A stretch of 37,436 nucleotides of DNA from JANMEX01 sp031423755 (GTDB lineage Bacteria > Pseudomonadota > Alphaproteobacteria > Rhizobiales > Rhizobiaceae): assembly GCA_031423755.1 (NCBI GenBank), contig JANPGC010000253.1, positions 1 to 37,436 on the forward strand, written 5' to 3'. Each line of letters begins with the position of its first letter. The stretch's first letter is position 1. The notes beneath the pieces were generated by a model, which saw only the letters and a program-made list of their open reading frames with translations, had not been told where the DNA came from and ran no database searches. The translations under genes and the position numbers were made by a program. Positions 15,712-24,818 of the stretch are shown in pieces.

Positions 15712-16998
15712 TCAGACTATGCCACCGCCCGCGCCCGTCACGGCAGGCCGGACGCCCGCCACCTTTTGCCGATAGCCCGACGCCCGATATGCCTCAACGG
15801 GATCAATCGCCCCGCCATTCTCCATACGCGCCATTGCCAGTATTGGCTCGACATCCGTGCGGAACGCATCCTTCAGCGTCTCGGAGGCCATGAGGGCGTC
15901 ATTGTCACTCTGAAAACCAGCCAACGCCTTGCGATTCACCAGCAACGCTTGCGCATAGGCGCGCCGAACCTCATTTGCCGAGCGCATGAGGCTTTCAATC
16001 GGGTCGGTAACATTGTGCGACTGGTCGAGCATGTGGGCAGGCTTGAAACCCTTCGCCTTGCGCGTCTCAGCATCGACCAATTCATTGAAAACAAGGAACA
16101 GCCGGTAGGGATCAACCGAACCCGTGTCCAAATCATCGTCTCCGTATTTGCTGTCATTGAAGTGGAAGCCGCCGAGTTTACCCGCCTGCGCCAGCCGAGC
16201 CACGATCATCTCGATGTTGACGTTCGGCGCATGGTGCCCAAGATCGACGAGGCAATAGGCCTGTGGCCCAAGCTCCTGTGCAATCATCAAATTGGTGCCC
16301 CAATCCTGCACGACCGTGGAATAGAACGCCGGCTCATACATCTTGTGTTCGGATAAGATGCGCCAATCTTTCGGCAGTGCTTTGACAATTTCCTTCATTG
16401 CGTCGAGATAGCGCTCGAAGCTTTTGGTGAAATTGATCTGGCCGGGAAAGTTCGAGCCGTCGCCAATCCATACCGTCAGTGCCTTTGATCCTATGGCCTT
16501 GCCAATCTCGATGCACTCAATGTTGTGCTCGATGGCCTGACTGCGAGTCGCCTTCTTCTCATTCGACAGCGAGCCGAACTTGTAGGAGTGCCTCTGACCC
16601 GGCTGATCCTGGAACGTGTTGGAGTTCATGGCGTCAAAGCCAAGGCCAAGCGCTTTGCCCTTCTGCACCAGTTCGTTTGGATCTTTGGTCTTGTCCCACG
16701 GAATGTGTAACGAAACGGTCGGCGTGGCGCGGGTCAGTTGGTTGATGACCGAACAATCTTCCAGCTTGTCAAAGATATGGCGCGGCTCGCCCGTGCCGGG
16801 AAAGCGGGCAAAGCGCGTGCCGCCGGTGCCGACACCCCATGATGGAACGGCAACAGAATAGGCCGCGACCTTGGCTTTCACTGCGTCAATATCGATGCCG
16901 CGCCGGGCGAGCCTTGTCCCAAGCGATTGATAGTCTTCCTTCAACGCTGTGGCGGATTTGGCGTTCTCGGCTTCGATTACGGATTTCTCGATCATCAT
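15712..16998 (-). CDS. rhaI: L-rhamnose isomerase (rhizobial RhaI type)
   Basis: Converts L-rhamnose to L-rhamnulose in the cytoplasm. The 428-residue TIM-barrel protein is of the sugar isomerase type found in rhizobia rather than E. coli RhaA. Visible landmarks are VPSWGVGTGGTRFARFPGTGEPR, HIPWDK, LTVWIGDGSNFPGQ, ILSEHKMYEPAFY and the metal-site segment CLVDLGHHAPN and GGFHFNDSKYGDDD. It lies 11 bp downstream of rhaD on the same strand with AAGG in the gap; ATG 16998 or the next codon could be the start. The 71-bp gap to mbfA downstream has no obvious terminator. Confidence 0.93.
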   Translation of the reverse strand: MMIEKSVIEAENAKSATALKEDYQSLGTRLARRGIDIDAVKAKVAAYSVAVPSWGVGTGGTRFARFPGTGEPRHIFDKLEDCSVINQLTRATPTVSLHIPWDKTKDPNELVQKGKALGLGFDAMNSNTFQDQPGQRHSYKFGSLSNEKKATRSQAIEHNIECIEIGKAIGSKALTVWIGDGSNFPGQINFTKSFERYLDAMKEIVKALPKDWRILSEHKMYEPAFYSTVVQDWGTNLMIAQELGPQAYCLVDLGHHAPNVNIEMIVARLAQAGKLGGFHFNDSKYGDDDLDTGSVDPYRLFLVFNELVDAETRKAKGFKPAHMLDQSHNVTDPIESLMRSANEVRRAYAQALLVNRKALAGFQSDNDALMASETLKDAFRTDVEPILAMARMENGGAIDPVEAYRASGYRQKVAGVRPAVTGAGGGIV

Positions 16999-17009
16999 TG
17001 CCTTGATCC

Positions 17010-19112
17010 TTAGCGTGTGAAGGACTGGGCGTTGCCCGCGTCCACATTGATGATGTTGCCCGTGGATTTGGCCGACAGATCCGAGGCAAAGAAATAGGCG
17101 GCCTCGGCGATATCTTCCGGATAGACCGAGCGCTTGAGCATGGAGCGGCTGCGGTACATTTCCTCAAGCCCCTCCTTGTCCGTCTTGTAGGTCGAGGCAC
17201 GCTGGGTGAGCCACTCGCCCGACCAGATTTTGGATCCGCGCAGCACCGCATCAGGATTGACCACATTCACGCGGATCTGTGCTTCGGCCCCTTCGAGCGC
17301 CAGGCAGCGGGCGAGATGGATTTCGGCCGCCTTGGCCGTGCAGTAAGCAGCCGCGTTCGGGCTTGCCGCAAGGCCGTTCTTGGAGGCTACGAAGATAATG
17401 GAGCCCCCAATATTTTGTGCGCGGAACAGCTTGAACGCCTCGCGGCTGACAAGGAAATAGCCGGTGGACAGGATGTCCATGTTCTTGTTCCAAAGCTCCA
17501 GCGTCGTCTCCTCTATTGGCGCAGAGGACGCAATGCCCGCGTTGGAAACCAGAATGTCGAGCCCGCCAAACTCTACAGACGCAAAAGCATAGGCCGCCGC
17601 GATCTCATCTTCGCTCGTAACATTCATTTTCACGGTGCGCACGACGTCCTTGCCGTGGCGCGATGAAAGGTTGGCGGCCGTATCAGCCAGTGCCTTGTCG
17701 TCGATGTCCGCGATGACGACGCAAGCTCCTTCTTGAAGGAAGCGTTCGGCGGTGGCAGAGCCAATGCCGCCTGCTCCGCCTGTCACCAGCGCGATACGGC
17801 CGGCGAGAGATTTGGCCTTGGGCATGCGTTGCAGCTTGGCTTCTTCAAGCAGCCAATATTCAATGTCAAACGCCTCTTGTGCTGGAAGACCTTGATAAGT
17901 TGATACTGTAGAAGCACCGCACATCACATTGATTGCATTGACATAAAACTCACCAGAGATGCGGGCTGTCGCTTTGTCTTTGGCAAAAGTGATCATGCCC
18001 ACACCCGGCACGAGATAAACCACTGCATTAGGGTCACGCATCGCGGGGGAGTTCGCGTGTTTGCACTGATCATAGTAGGCAGCATAGCCGTCGCGGTAGT
18101 CTGAAACCGCCTGAGGCAGTCCCGCAATCGTTGCGTCAATGGCTGGATTGGATGGATCAAAATCCACCACCAGCGGGCGGATCTTGGTGCGCAGAAAATG
18201 GTCCGGACACGAAGTCCCGAGAGCCGCCAGTTCCTCCAGCTTGTTGGAGCCGACAAACTCAAGTACTGCCGCGCTGTCGTCGAAATGCCCGGCTTTCTTT
18301 TCGGTCGCGCTGATCATGCCGCGAATCACCGGCATCAGCCTTTGCGCCACAGCTTTGCGTGTCTCAGCATCCAGCGCCTTGACTTTCTGGCCGCCAAACA
18401 CGGGCTTTCCGGCCGTCTTTTCGTCCAACCATTCCATCGCGCGGCTGATGATGCGAATGGTCATTTCATAACAGGACTTTGGCGTGTCGCCCCATGTGAA
18501 CAGGCCATGGCTTTCCAGCACGACGCCGTTGGCGTTCGGGTTCTCTTCGCAGAATTTCGATAGCCACAAACCCAGTTCATACCCCGGCTTTTTCCACGGC
18601 AACCAGCCGATCTCGCCGCCGAATATCTCTTGAGTAAGCGCCTTTGACTCCACAGACGCGGCAATGACGATGATTGCATCCGGGTGCATATGATCGACAA
18701 ATTTGCGGGGCACATAGGCATGCAGCGGCGTGTCGATAGACGCGGCGCGCGGGTTCAGATTGAAGGTGCAGTGTGGCAAGTAGCCAACCATTTCATCTTC
18801 AAATTCCACGCCTCGATAAAGTTTTTTCAGGTCATTCAGCTTATTCATGTAAAGGGTCGAAAACCCGTCCAGCTTGATGGTGCCGACATCGCCGCCGGAG
18901 CCCTTCACCCACAAGACTTCGGCCATCTGCCCGGTCAACGGGTCTTTTTCCATGATCTTGGAAGACGTATTGCCACCGCCATAATTGGTGATGCGCTTGT
19001 CGGAGCCCAAGAGATTGGACCGATACACAAGGCGCTCAGCCTCGTTCATCGCAGCAGCCTTGGCATCATCCCAAAGACTATCGAGGCGCCCTGAATTGCG
19101 CTGAACCGTCAT
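17010..19112 (-). CDS. rhaD: Bifunctional rhamnulose-1-phosphate aldolase / lactaldehyde dehydrogenase
   Basis: Splits rhamnulose-1-phosphate into dihydroxyacetone phosphate and L-lactaldehyde and oxidises the latter, so one chain finishes the pathway. In 700 residues it joins an N-terminal class II aldolase domain (zinc histidines in VDHMHPDAI, ESHGLFTWGD) to a C-terminal SDR domain from about 425 with ALVTGGAGGIG, NAGIASSAP and an intact YCTAK catalytic motif. The frame runs further upstream, but ATG 19112 is preceded by GGGAGGAAG at good spacing and matches the rhizobial RhaD length. It is divergent from rhaR across an operator-rich gap. Confidence 0.95.
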   Translation of the reverse strand: MTVQRNSGRLDSLWDDAKAAAMNEAERLVYRSNLLGSDKRITNYGGGNTSSKIMEKDPLTGQMAEVLWVKGSGGDVGTIKLDGFSTLYMNKLNDLKKLYRGVEFEDEMVGYLPHCTFNLNPRAASIDTPLHAYVPRKFVDHMHPDAIIVIAASVESKALTQEIFGGEIGWLPWKKPGYELGLWLSKFCEENPNANGVVLESHGLFTWGDTPKSCYEMTIRIISRAMEWLDEKTAGKPVFGGQKVKALDAETRKAVAQRLMPVIRGMISATEKKAGHFDDSAAVLEFVGSNKLEELAALGTSCPDHFLRTKIRPLVVDFDPSNPAIDATIAGLPQAVSDYRDGYAAYYDQCKHANSPAMRDPNAVVYLVPGVGMITFAKDKATARISGEFYVNAINVMCGASTVSTYQGLPAQEAFDIEYWLLEEAKLQRMPKAKSLAGRIALVTGGAGGIGSATAERFLQEGACVVIADIDDKALADTAANLSSRHGKDVVRTVKMNVTSEDEIAAAYAFASVEFGGLDILVSNAGIASSAPIEETTLELWNKNMDILSTGYFLVSREAFKLFRAQNIGGSIIFVASKNGLAASPNAAAYCTAKAAEIHLARCLALEGAEAQIRVNVVNPDAVLRGSKIWSGEWLTQRASTYKTDKEGLEEMYRSRSMLKRSVYPEDIAEAAYFFASDLSAKSTGNIINVDAGNAQSFTR

Positions 19113-19214
19113 GATCTTCCTCCCGAAGACCGGACGCCATACCCGTCCGGCAGATAAAAACACGCCCGCAGTCGGGCAACAATTATCCGCAAGAATTAGC
19201 CGGGTCCAAACGAA

Positions 19215-19287
19215 TGTCAATCAGTTTCGATCATTATCAATCATATTGCACTGCACAATGATTATTTTTGAGCGAACCTGATTGACA
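19215..19287. promoter_or_regulatory. Divergent rhaD / rhaR operator-promoter region with inverted repeat
   Basis: TGTCAATCAG (19215-19224) and CTGATTGACA (19278-19287) are perfect 10-bp inverted copies 53 bp apart. A near copy, ATCAATCAT (19236-19244), and ATGATTAT (19258-19265) lie between them. Each outer copy contains a consensus TTGACA facing outward: 19220-19215 toward rhaD and 19282-19287 toward rhaR. The matching -10 hexamers are weak (AATTCT, AGTTAT). This suits binding of the DeoR-type RhaR to repeated sites over both -35 regions. The repeats are seen; binding is inferred. Confidence 0.6.
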
Positions 19288-19332
19288 ATGCTCGAATTGA
19301 ATGGAAGTTATGTCGATGCAAGGGGAGGAACC

Positions 19333-20142
19333 ATGCACGAAAAAGAGCGCCACAGGATTATTCTGTCCACCGTCCAGGAAAAGCCTGTTGTGACGGTTCA
19401 GGAACTTGTGGAGCTGACCGAATCCTCCGAGGCGACCATACGTCGCGACATTGCTGCACTACATTTGCAAAAGCGCCTGCGCCGGGTTCGCGGCGGCGCC
19501 GAAGCGATAACCCCGCCGCAGTTTGTCGGGCTTGCGGGCCGCCCCTTCCGGGTCAACGAGACCATTCATGCTTCTCAAAAGCGCGCCATTGCCCGCGAGG
19601 CGGCAAGCCTGTGCAAGGACGGCGAGGCGATCATCATCAATGGTGGCACGACAACATGGCAAATGGTGCATTTCCTCGGCCAGTCGCGGCTTCAGGTTTT
19701 CACCAATTCGTTCCCGATCGCCGAACATCTGCTCCACCACACCAAAAACACAGTGATGCTGCCGGGCGGCATGATTTACCGCGAGCAGAACATCATCCTG
19801 TCGCCATTCGACAACGACGTGACGCGCAATTTTTACGCCCAGAAAATGTTCATGGGCGCTCAAGGCATCGGCACCCTCGGGCTGATGGAGGCAGACCCCC
19901 TGCTCATCCAAGCTGAGCAGAAGCTCATCAATCAGGCGGACGAGTTGATCGTGCTCGTCGACTCATCAAAATTCAGACAGCGCTCCAGCCTGATCCTGTG
20001 CCGTCTGGACCGCATTTCAACCATCATCACCGATGACGGGATTACACAAAGCGAGCAGCACATGCTGGAAGAGGCCGGCGTGAAGCTGATCATTGCGAAC
20101 GTCGGCGCGCAAGCGCTGGACAAAGAAACCGCCGTTGCATGA
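19333..20142 (+). CDS. rhaR: DeoR family regulator of rhamnose catabolism RhaR
   Basis: Probable repressor of the rha genes. In 269 residues it has the DeoR N-terminal winged helix (KERHRIILSTVQEKPVVTVQELV, SSEATIRRDIAAL, RVRGGA) and a C-terminal DeoRC sugar-phosphate sensing domain (residues about 75-235, with IINGGTTTWQM, TNSFPIAEHL, LPGGMIYR, DSSKF). ATG 19333 is chosen over 19288 because GGGGAGGAA (19322-19329) precedes it and the family begins at this point. It opens the plus-strand operon rhaRSTPQUK. The effector is probably a phosphorylated rhamnose intermediate, by family analogy. Confidence 0.92.
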   Translation: MHEKERHRIILSTVQEKPVVTVQELVELTESSEATIRRDIAALHLQKRLRRVRGGAEAITPPQFVGLAGRPFRVNETIHASQKRAIAREAASLCKDGEAIIINGGTTTWQMVHFLGQSRLQVFTNSFPIAEHLLHHTKNTVMLPGGMIYREQNIILSPFDNDVTRNFYAQKMFMGAQGIGTLGLMEADPLLIQAEQKLINQADELIVLVDSSKFRQRSSLILCRLDRISTIITDDGITQSEQHMLEEAGVKLIIANVGAQALDKETAVA

Positions 20143-20227
20143 GCACGGAGGAAAGATCAATGTCGGCGGCATGACCGGCGCTGATAAACTTAACACAGAC
20201 AAGAAACGCTCTTAGGGAGGAAATACC

Positions 20228-21220
20228 ATGGGCAAGATGAATATACTGTTGGCAAGCGCGGCATTTGCATTCTCAGCAATGACGGCAGCCGCACAAGCTG
20301 AAACCGTCAAGATCGCACTGGTCGTCAAGGCGCTCGGCATCGGCTTCTTTGACGCGGCAAACAAGGGCGCGCAGGAAGCGGCGAAGGAACTTGGCGACGT
20401 CGAAGTGATCTACACAGGCCCGACCAAGACCACGGCTGAGGGCCAGATCGAAGTTATCGACGCGCTTATCGCACAGAAGGTCAACGCAATTGCCGTTTCA
20501 GCAAACGACAAGGACGCGCTCGTTCCCGTTCTGAAAAAGGCGCAGGAACGTGGCATCACCGTCATTTCATGGGACTCTGGCGTTGCCCCTGAAGGCCGCT
20601 CCATGCACCTCAACCCTTCATCCAATGCATTGATTGGCAACATGTGCGTCAAGATGGCTGCTGATAACCTGCCGGAAGGCGGCGACGTGGCAATACTCTC
20701 GGCAACCGCGACTTCGACCAACCAGAACACCTGGATCGAAGAGATGAAGAAGGTGCTGCCAAACTACAAGGGCATCAACGTTGTCGATACTGTGTACGGC
20801 GATGACCTTGCCGACAAATCCTATCGCGAGACGCAGGGCCTCATCCAGAAATATCCGAACCTGAAGGCGATCATTGCCCCGACGTCCGTCGGCATTGTCG
20901 CGGCAGCTCAGGCCGTTGAAGACGCCAAGATGACGGGCAAGATCAATGTCACGGGCCTTGGCCTGCCATCTGAAATGGCTGGTCATGTCAAAGCCGGATC
21001 GTCTGCGTCCTTTGCCATCTGGAACCCCATTGACCTCGGCTACGCCGCAACCACGATTGCCTACAATCTTGCCACCGGCAAGGCGAAGGCAGAAGCCGGC
21101 GCGGAAATCCCGATGGGCCGCATGGGTTCGGTCAAGCTTGATGACAACAAGGAAGGCGCGATGGCCGACCCGTTTGTTTATGACGCCAAGAACGTCGAGG
21201 AATTTGCCAAGATTTTCTGA
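20228..21220 (+). CDS. rhaS: Rhamnose ABC transporter, periplasmic substrate-binding protein
   Basis: CUT2-family periplasmic sugar-binding protein of 330 residues. The signal peptide (about 1-24) ends AAAQA before ETVKIALVVKALGIGFF. The periplasmic-binding protein type 1 fold is shown by GAQEAAKELG, IDALIAQKVNAIAVSANDKDALVPV, WDSGVAPEGRSMHLNPSS and LKAIIAPTSVGIVAAAQAV. AGGGAGGAAA precedes ATG 20228, a very strong ribosome binding site. A strong hairpin terminator follows at 21239, ahead of rhaT, which would give more of this protein than of the membrane parts. Confidence 0.95.
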   Translation: MGKMNILLASAAFAFSAMTAAAQAETVKIALVVKALGIGFFDAANKGAQEAAKELGDVEVIYTGPTKTTAEGQIEVIDALIAQKVNAIAVSANDKDALVPVLKKAQERGITVISWDSGVAPEGRSMHLNPSSNALIGNMCVKMAADNLPEGGDVAILSATATSTNQNTWIEEMKKVLPNYKGINVVDTVYGDDLADKSYRETQGLIQKYPNLKAIIAPTSVGIVAAAQAVEDAKMTGKINVTGLGLPSEMAGHVKAGSSASFAIWNPIDLGYAATTIAYNLATGKAKAEAGAEIPMGRMGSVKLDDNKEGAMADPFVYDAKNVEEFAKIF

Positions 21221-21238
21221 TCTGGCAACTTTCCGGAT

Positions 21239-21267
21239 GACCGGCGGCCGCGCGCCGCCGGTCTTTT
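21239..21267 (+). terminator. Intra-operon terminator between rhaS and rhaT
   Basis: GACCGGCGGC (21239-21248) pairs perfectly over 10 bp with GCCGCCGGTC (21254-21263) across a five-base loop, followed by TTTT. It starts 18 bp after the rhaS stop. It is best read as a partial terminator or 3' stabilising hairpin that raises rhaS transcript relative to rhaTPQUK. Confidence 0.85.
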
Positions 21268-21313
21268 CCATATCATTTCACGACCCTGCTTTACCCAAAG
21301 GTTAGCCACGCGC

Positions 21314-22843
21314 ATGGACACGCAGCACGATGACATTTCCAGAAGTGCACCGGTCTTCTCGCTCTCTGGCATTTCCAAAAGTTTTCCCGGTGTGCGCGCG
21401 CTGCACAATGTCGCGCTCGATCTGTATCCAGGCCAAGTCACTGCCCTGATTGGCGAAAATGGTGCAGGCAAATCAACCCTCGTCAAAATCATGACCGGAA
21501 TCTATCAGCCTGACAGCGGCGAGATCCGCGTCAACGGTTCCGTCGTCACGTTTCCCGCAGCACATGACGCCAGCATTGCTGGTGTCACTGCCATCCATCA
21601 GGAAACCGTTCTCTTCGACGAGTTGACGGTTGCAGAAAACATCTTCCTCGGCCATGCGCCAAGAAACCGCTTCGGCCTCATCGACCATCCGGCCATGCGC
21701 GCCAAAGCAAGAGCGTTGCTTTTCGGGATTGGAGCCGAGGTTGATCCGGAAGTGCTGTTGCGCGATCTCGGCATCGCCTCAAAGCATCTGGTTGCCATTG
21801 CCCGTGCCCTATCGATTGACGCGCGTGTGGTCATCATGGATGAGCCAACTGCTGCGCTCAGCCACAAGGAGATTGCCGAACTTTTCACGCTAATCGACCA
21901 ACTGAAATCGCAGGGCAAAGCCATCCTGTTCATCAGCCACAAGTTCGATGAGATATTCCGGGTTGCAGACCGCTACACAGTCTTCCGCGATGGCGAAATG
22001 GTCGGCGCAGGACTGGTCAAGGAGACGAACCACGACAAGCTCGTTAAACTGATGGTCGGCCGGGATATCGGTCAGGTGTTTCCCAAGGGCGAGAGCAAGT
22101 TCGGTGAAGTTGTCCTGAAAGTCCGCAATTTCTGCCATCCAACCGAATTTGATTCGATCAGTCTTTATCTGCGTGCAGGCGAAATTCTTGGCTTCTATGG
22201 TTTGGTGGGGGCCGGCCGGTCTGAGATCATGCAATCTCTCTTTGGGATGACCAAGCCTTCCAGGGGCACAGTTGAGCTCAACGGAAAACCAATTGTTGTG
22301 AGTAACGCCGCGCAGGCGGTGGAGCATGGCATTGTGTACGTTCCGGAGGAGCGCGGACGTCAGGGTGCGGTGGCCGGCTTGCCAATTTTCATGAATGTCA
22401 CCCTGCCCTCGCTTCATGTCACATCCCGCTCCGGCTTTCTGAAACTTGCCAATGAATTTGCACTGGCCCGCCAATACACACAGCGGCTCGATCTGCGCGC
22501 ATCCTCGCTCAGTCAGGATGTCGCGACGCTTTCGGGTGGCAACCAGCAAAAGGTCGTGATCGCCAAGTGGCTTGCCACCAAACCCAAAGTCATCATTCTT
22601 GATGAACCGACCAAAGGCATCGACATCGGCTCAAAAGCCGCCGTCCACGCTTTCATGAGCGAACTTGCCCGTGAGGGTCTTGCCGTCATCATGGTGTCCT
22701 CGGAGCTTCCAGAAGTGCTCGGCATGTCCGACCGCATCATTGTCATGCGCGAGGGCCGGATGGTTGGCGAGTTCAGAAGGCAGGAGGCAACGCCCGAATT
22801 ACTGGTCCGCGCAGCGGCAGGGATATCGGAGCAGGCGGCATGA
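21314..22843 (+). CDS. rhaT: Rhamnose ABC transporter, ATP-binding protein
   Basis: CUT2-type ATPase with two nucleotide-binding domains in 509 residues. Domain 1 has a perfect Walker A (GENGAGKSTLVK) and Walker B (VVIMDEPTAALS), but no recognisable LSGGQ signature before it (LGIASKHLVAIARAL). Domain 2 has a degenerate Walker A (GLVGAGRSEIMQ) but a canonical signature and Walker B (LSGGNQQKVVIAKW, VIILDEPTKGIDIG). This asymmetry is usual for the family. The gene overlaps rhaP by 4 bp (ATGA), so translation is coupled. The name follows the rhizobial locus and is unrelated to the E. coli RhaT symporter. Confidence 0.94.
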   Translation: MDTQHDDISRSAPVFSLSGISKSFPGVRALHNVALDLYPGQVTALIGENGAGKSTLVKIMTGIYQPDSGEIRVNGSVVTFPAAHDASIAGVTAIHQETVLFDELTVAENIFLGHAPRNRFGLIDHPAMRAKARALLFGIGAEVDPEVLLRDLGIASKHLVAIARALSIDARVVIMDEPTAALSHKEIAELFTLIDQLKSQGKAILFISHKFDEIFRVADRYTVFRDGEMVGAGLVKETNHDKLVKLMVGRDIGQVFPKGESKFGEVVLKVRNFCHPTEFDSISLYLRAGEILGFYGLVGAGRSEIMQSLFGMTKPSRGTVELNGKPIVVSNAAQAVEHGIVYVPEERGRQGAVAGLPIFMNVTLPSLHVTSRSGFLKLANEFALARQYTQRLDLRASSLSQDVATLSGGNQQKVVIAKWLATKPKVIILDEPTKGIDIGSKAAVHAFMSELAREGLAVIMVSSELPEVLGMSDRIIVMREGRMVGEFRRQEATPELLVRAAAGISEQAA

Positions 22844-23820
22844 AGATTTTTCTCCGTTCCCGAGAAGCTCAATTGATCGCCGCGATGCTGGTCATGGTCG
22901 CCGCGATTGCCTTGCGTTTCCCTGCTTTCGTGACACCGACGAACCTTGCATCGGTTTTCAACGACACGTCAATTCTCATTATCCTGGCATTCGGCCAGAT
23001 GGCAGTCATCCTCACCCGCTGTATTGACCTTTCAATTGCCGCCAATCTCGCGCTTTGCGGCATGATTGCAGCCTTGATCAATGTCGCCTTTCCAGATTTG
23101 TCGCTGTTCGTGGTCTTGTCAGCTGTCATCCTTTCGGGCGCGCTGTTCGGCGCTATCAACGGTCTTTTGGTGTGGAAACTGGATATTCCATCGATTGTCG
23201 CCACGCTCGGCACGATGACAATCTTCCGCGGCACGATTTTCCTTCTGACCAACGGCGCGTGGGTCAATGCGCACCAGATGAGCGACGCGTTCAAGGCGTT
23301 CCCGCGCAGCACTTTGCTAAGCCTGCCGATCCTCTCCTGGTTTGCAATCATCATTATCGGCATCATCTGGCTCGTCATGACCCGCACTGCATTTGGCCGT
23401 TCGCTCTATGCCATCGGCGGCAATCCGGTGGCAGCCGTCTATGTCGGCATTGATGTTGGCAAGACCCGGTTTTGGGCGTTCGTCCTGTCCGGCGCCTTGG
23501 CTGGCCTTTCCGGCTATCTGTGGATTTCGCGTTATGCCGTCGCCTATGTCGATATCGCTTCAGGCTTTGAGCTGGATGTCGTCGCAGCGTGCGTCATCGG
23601 CGGCATATCAATCTCGGGCGGCATAGGCACAGTCGGAGGCGCGATTCTTGGCGCGCTCTTCCTCGGAATTGTGAAAAATGCGCTGCCCGTCATCCATGTC
23701 TCACCCTTCTGGCAGATGGCAATATCCGGTATCGTCATCATCATCGCCGTTGCCTTCAATGCCCGCGCCGAGCGCAAGAAGGGCCGCATCATCCTCAAGT
23801 CTGCGGAGGCAAAAGCATGA
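22840..23820 (+). CDS. rhaP: Rhamnose ABC transporter permease
   Basis: Inner-membrane permease of the CUT2 sugar transporter family, 326 residues with about eight to ten hydrophobic segments. Family features include FGQMAVILTRCIDLSIAANLALCGM near the N-terminus, GAINGLLVWKLDIPSIVATLGTM in the middle, GRSLYAIGGNPVAAVYVGI, and the cytoplasmic coupling loop AACVIGGISISGGIGTVGGA. It overlaps rhaT upstream and rhaQ downstream by ATGA, pointing to stoichiometric production of both permeases. Confidence 0.94.
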   Translation: MKIFLRSREAQLIAAMLVMVAAIALRFPAFVTPTNLASVFNDTSILIILAFGQMAVILTRCIDLSIAANLALCGMIAALINVAFPDLSLFVVLSAVILSGALFGAINGLLVWKLDIPSIVATLGTMTIFRGTIFLLTNGAWVNAHQMSDAFKAFPRSTLLSLPILSWFAIIIIGIIWLVMTRTAFGRSLYAIGGNPVAAVYVGIDVGKTRFWAFVLSGALAGLSGYLWISRYAVAYVDIASGFELDVVAACVIGGISISGGIGTVGGAILGALFLGIVKNALPVIHVSPFWQMAISGIVIIIAVAFNARAERKKGRIILKSAEAKA

Positions 23821-24815
23821 GCGACAGCGCCACCACACGCCACCTGCCAGAGCGGCTCGGTAGCCGCGCCAAGGAATTGATCTATTCTTGGGAGACCCTG
23901 CTGCTGGTCGTCCTTGCGGCGGTTTTCACGATCAACTCATTCGCTTCGCCGTATTTTCTAGATCCGTGGAACCTCTCCGACGCAACCTTCAACTTTACCG
24001 AAAAGGCGCTGATTGCGCTTGCGATGGCATTGCTGATCATCTCCGGCGAGATCGACCTGTCCGTGGCGGCTATCGTCGCCCTTGCGTCCACTGCGATGGG
24101 TTATGTCGCAAGTCTCGGCGGCGGCACTTTCGCGATGGTTCTGACAGGTGTCCTTACAGGGCTTCTTTGCGGCGCATTCAACGGCATTCTCGTTACCCGG
24201 TTCAAATTGCCATCGATTGTTGTGACAATCGGCACGATGAGCCTTTTTCGCGGCATCTCATTTATTGTTTTGGGTGATGGGGTCTTCAAAGGTTACCCGC
24301 CGGAGTTCGCGTGGTTTGGTCAGGGCTATGTCTGGTGGGTGTTCTCGTTTGAGTTCATTTTCTTCCTCGCGGCCGCATTGGCCTACGCAATCCTGCTCCA
24401 CAAGACGTCCTTCGGCAGAACGGTCTTTGCGATTGGAAACAACCAGACAGCCGCGCTGTTTTCCGGCATTCGAGTTGGAAGGGTCAAGTTCATACTGTTT
24501 TTGCTGACGGGTCTTATGTCCGGCATTGCCGCCGTAATGCTGACGTCACGTCTCGGCTCGACCCGCCCGTCAATCGCCATGGGTTGGGAGTTGGAAGCCA
24601 TCACAATGGTCGTGCTTGGCGGGGTTTCGATTCTTGGTGGCTCGGGCACAATTCCGGGCGTCATTATCGCCGCCTTCATCATGTGCCTTGTCACCTTCGG
24701 CTTCGGGCTTCTGAATGTCCCCGGCATCGTCATGTCGATCTTTGTCGGCCTATTACTGATCCTCGTCATCGCCGCGCCGATCGTCTATCGTCGCATTTCC
24801 CAGCGCAAGAGATGA
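23817..24815 (+). CDS. rhaQ: Rhamnose ABC transporter permease (second subunit)
   Basis: Partner permease of RhaP, 332 residues. It shows ALIALAMALLIISGEIDLSVAAIVALAS, GAFNGILVTRFKLPSIVVTIGTMSLFRG, GRTVFAIGNNQTAALFSGI and the coupling loop ITMVVLGGVSILGGSGTIPG. The open frame extends upstream to 23589 inside rhaP, but the ATG at 23817 in the ATGA overlap gives the expected N-terminus (MSDSATT) and length. rhaU follows after only 3 bp. Confidence 0.94.
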   Translation: MSDSATTRHLPERLGSRAKELIYSWETLLLVVLAAVFTINSFASPYFLDPWNLSDATFNFTEKALIALAMALLIISGEIDLSVAAIVALASTAMGYVASLGGGTFAMVLTGVLTGLLCGAFNGILVTRFKLPSIVVTIGTMSLFRGISFIVLGDGVFKGYPPEFAWFGQGYVWWVFSFEFIFFLAAALAYAILLHKTSFGRTVFAIGNNQTAALFSGIRVGRVKFILFLLTGLMSGIAAVMLTSRLGSTRPSIAMGWELEAITMVVLGGVSILGGSGTIPGVIIAAFIMCLVTFGFGLLNVPGIVMSIFVGLLLILVIAAPIVYRRISQRKR

Positions 24816-24818
24816 GCG

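Noticed and set aside
20157..20174. Four-codon mini-ORF behind GGAGGAAAG between rhaR and rhaS
   Set aside because: ATGTCGGCGGCATGA follows a good ribosome binding site, but at four codons there is no way to separate a leader from chance, and rhaS has its own very strong site.
21773..21860. Missing LSGGQ signature in the first ATPase domain of RhaT as a sign of decay
   Set aside because: Degenerate first signature and second Walker A are normal for CUT2 sugar ATPases, and the rest of the protein is intact.
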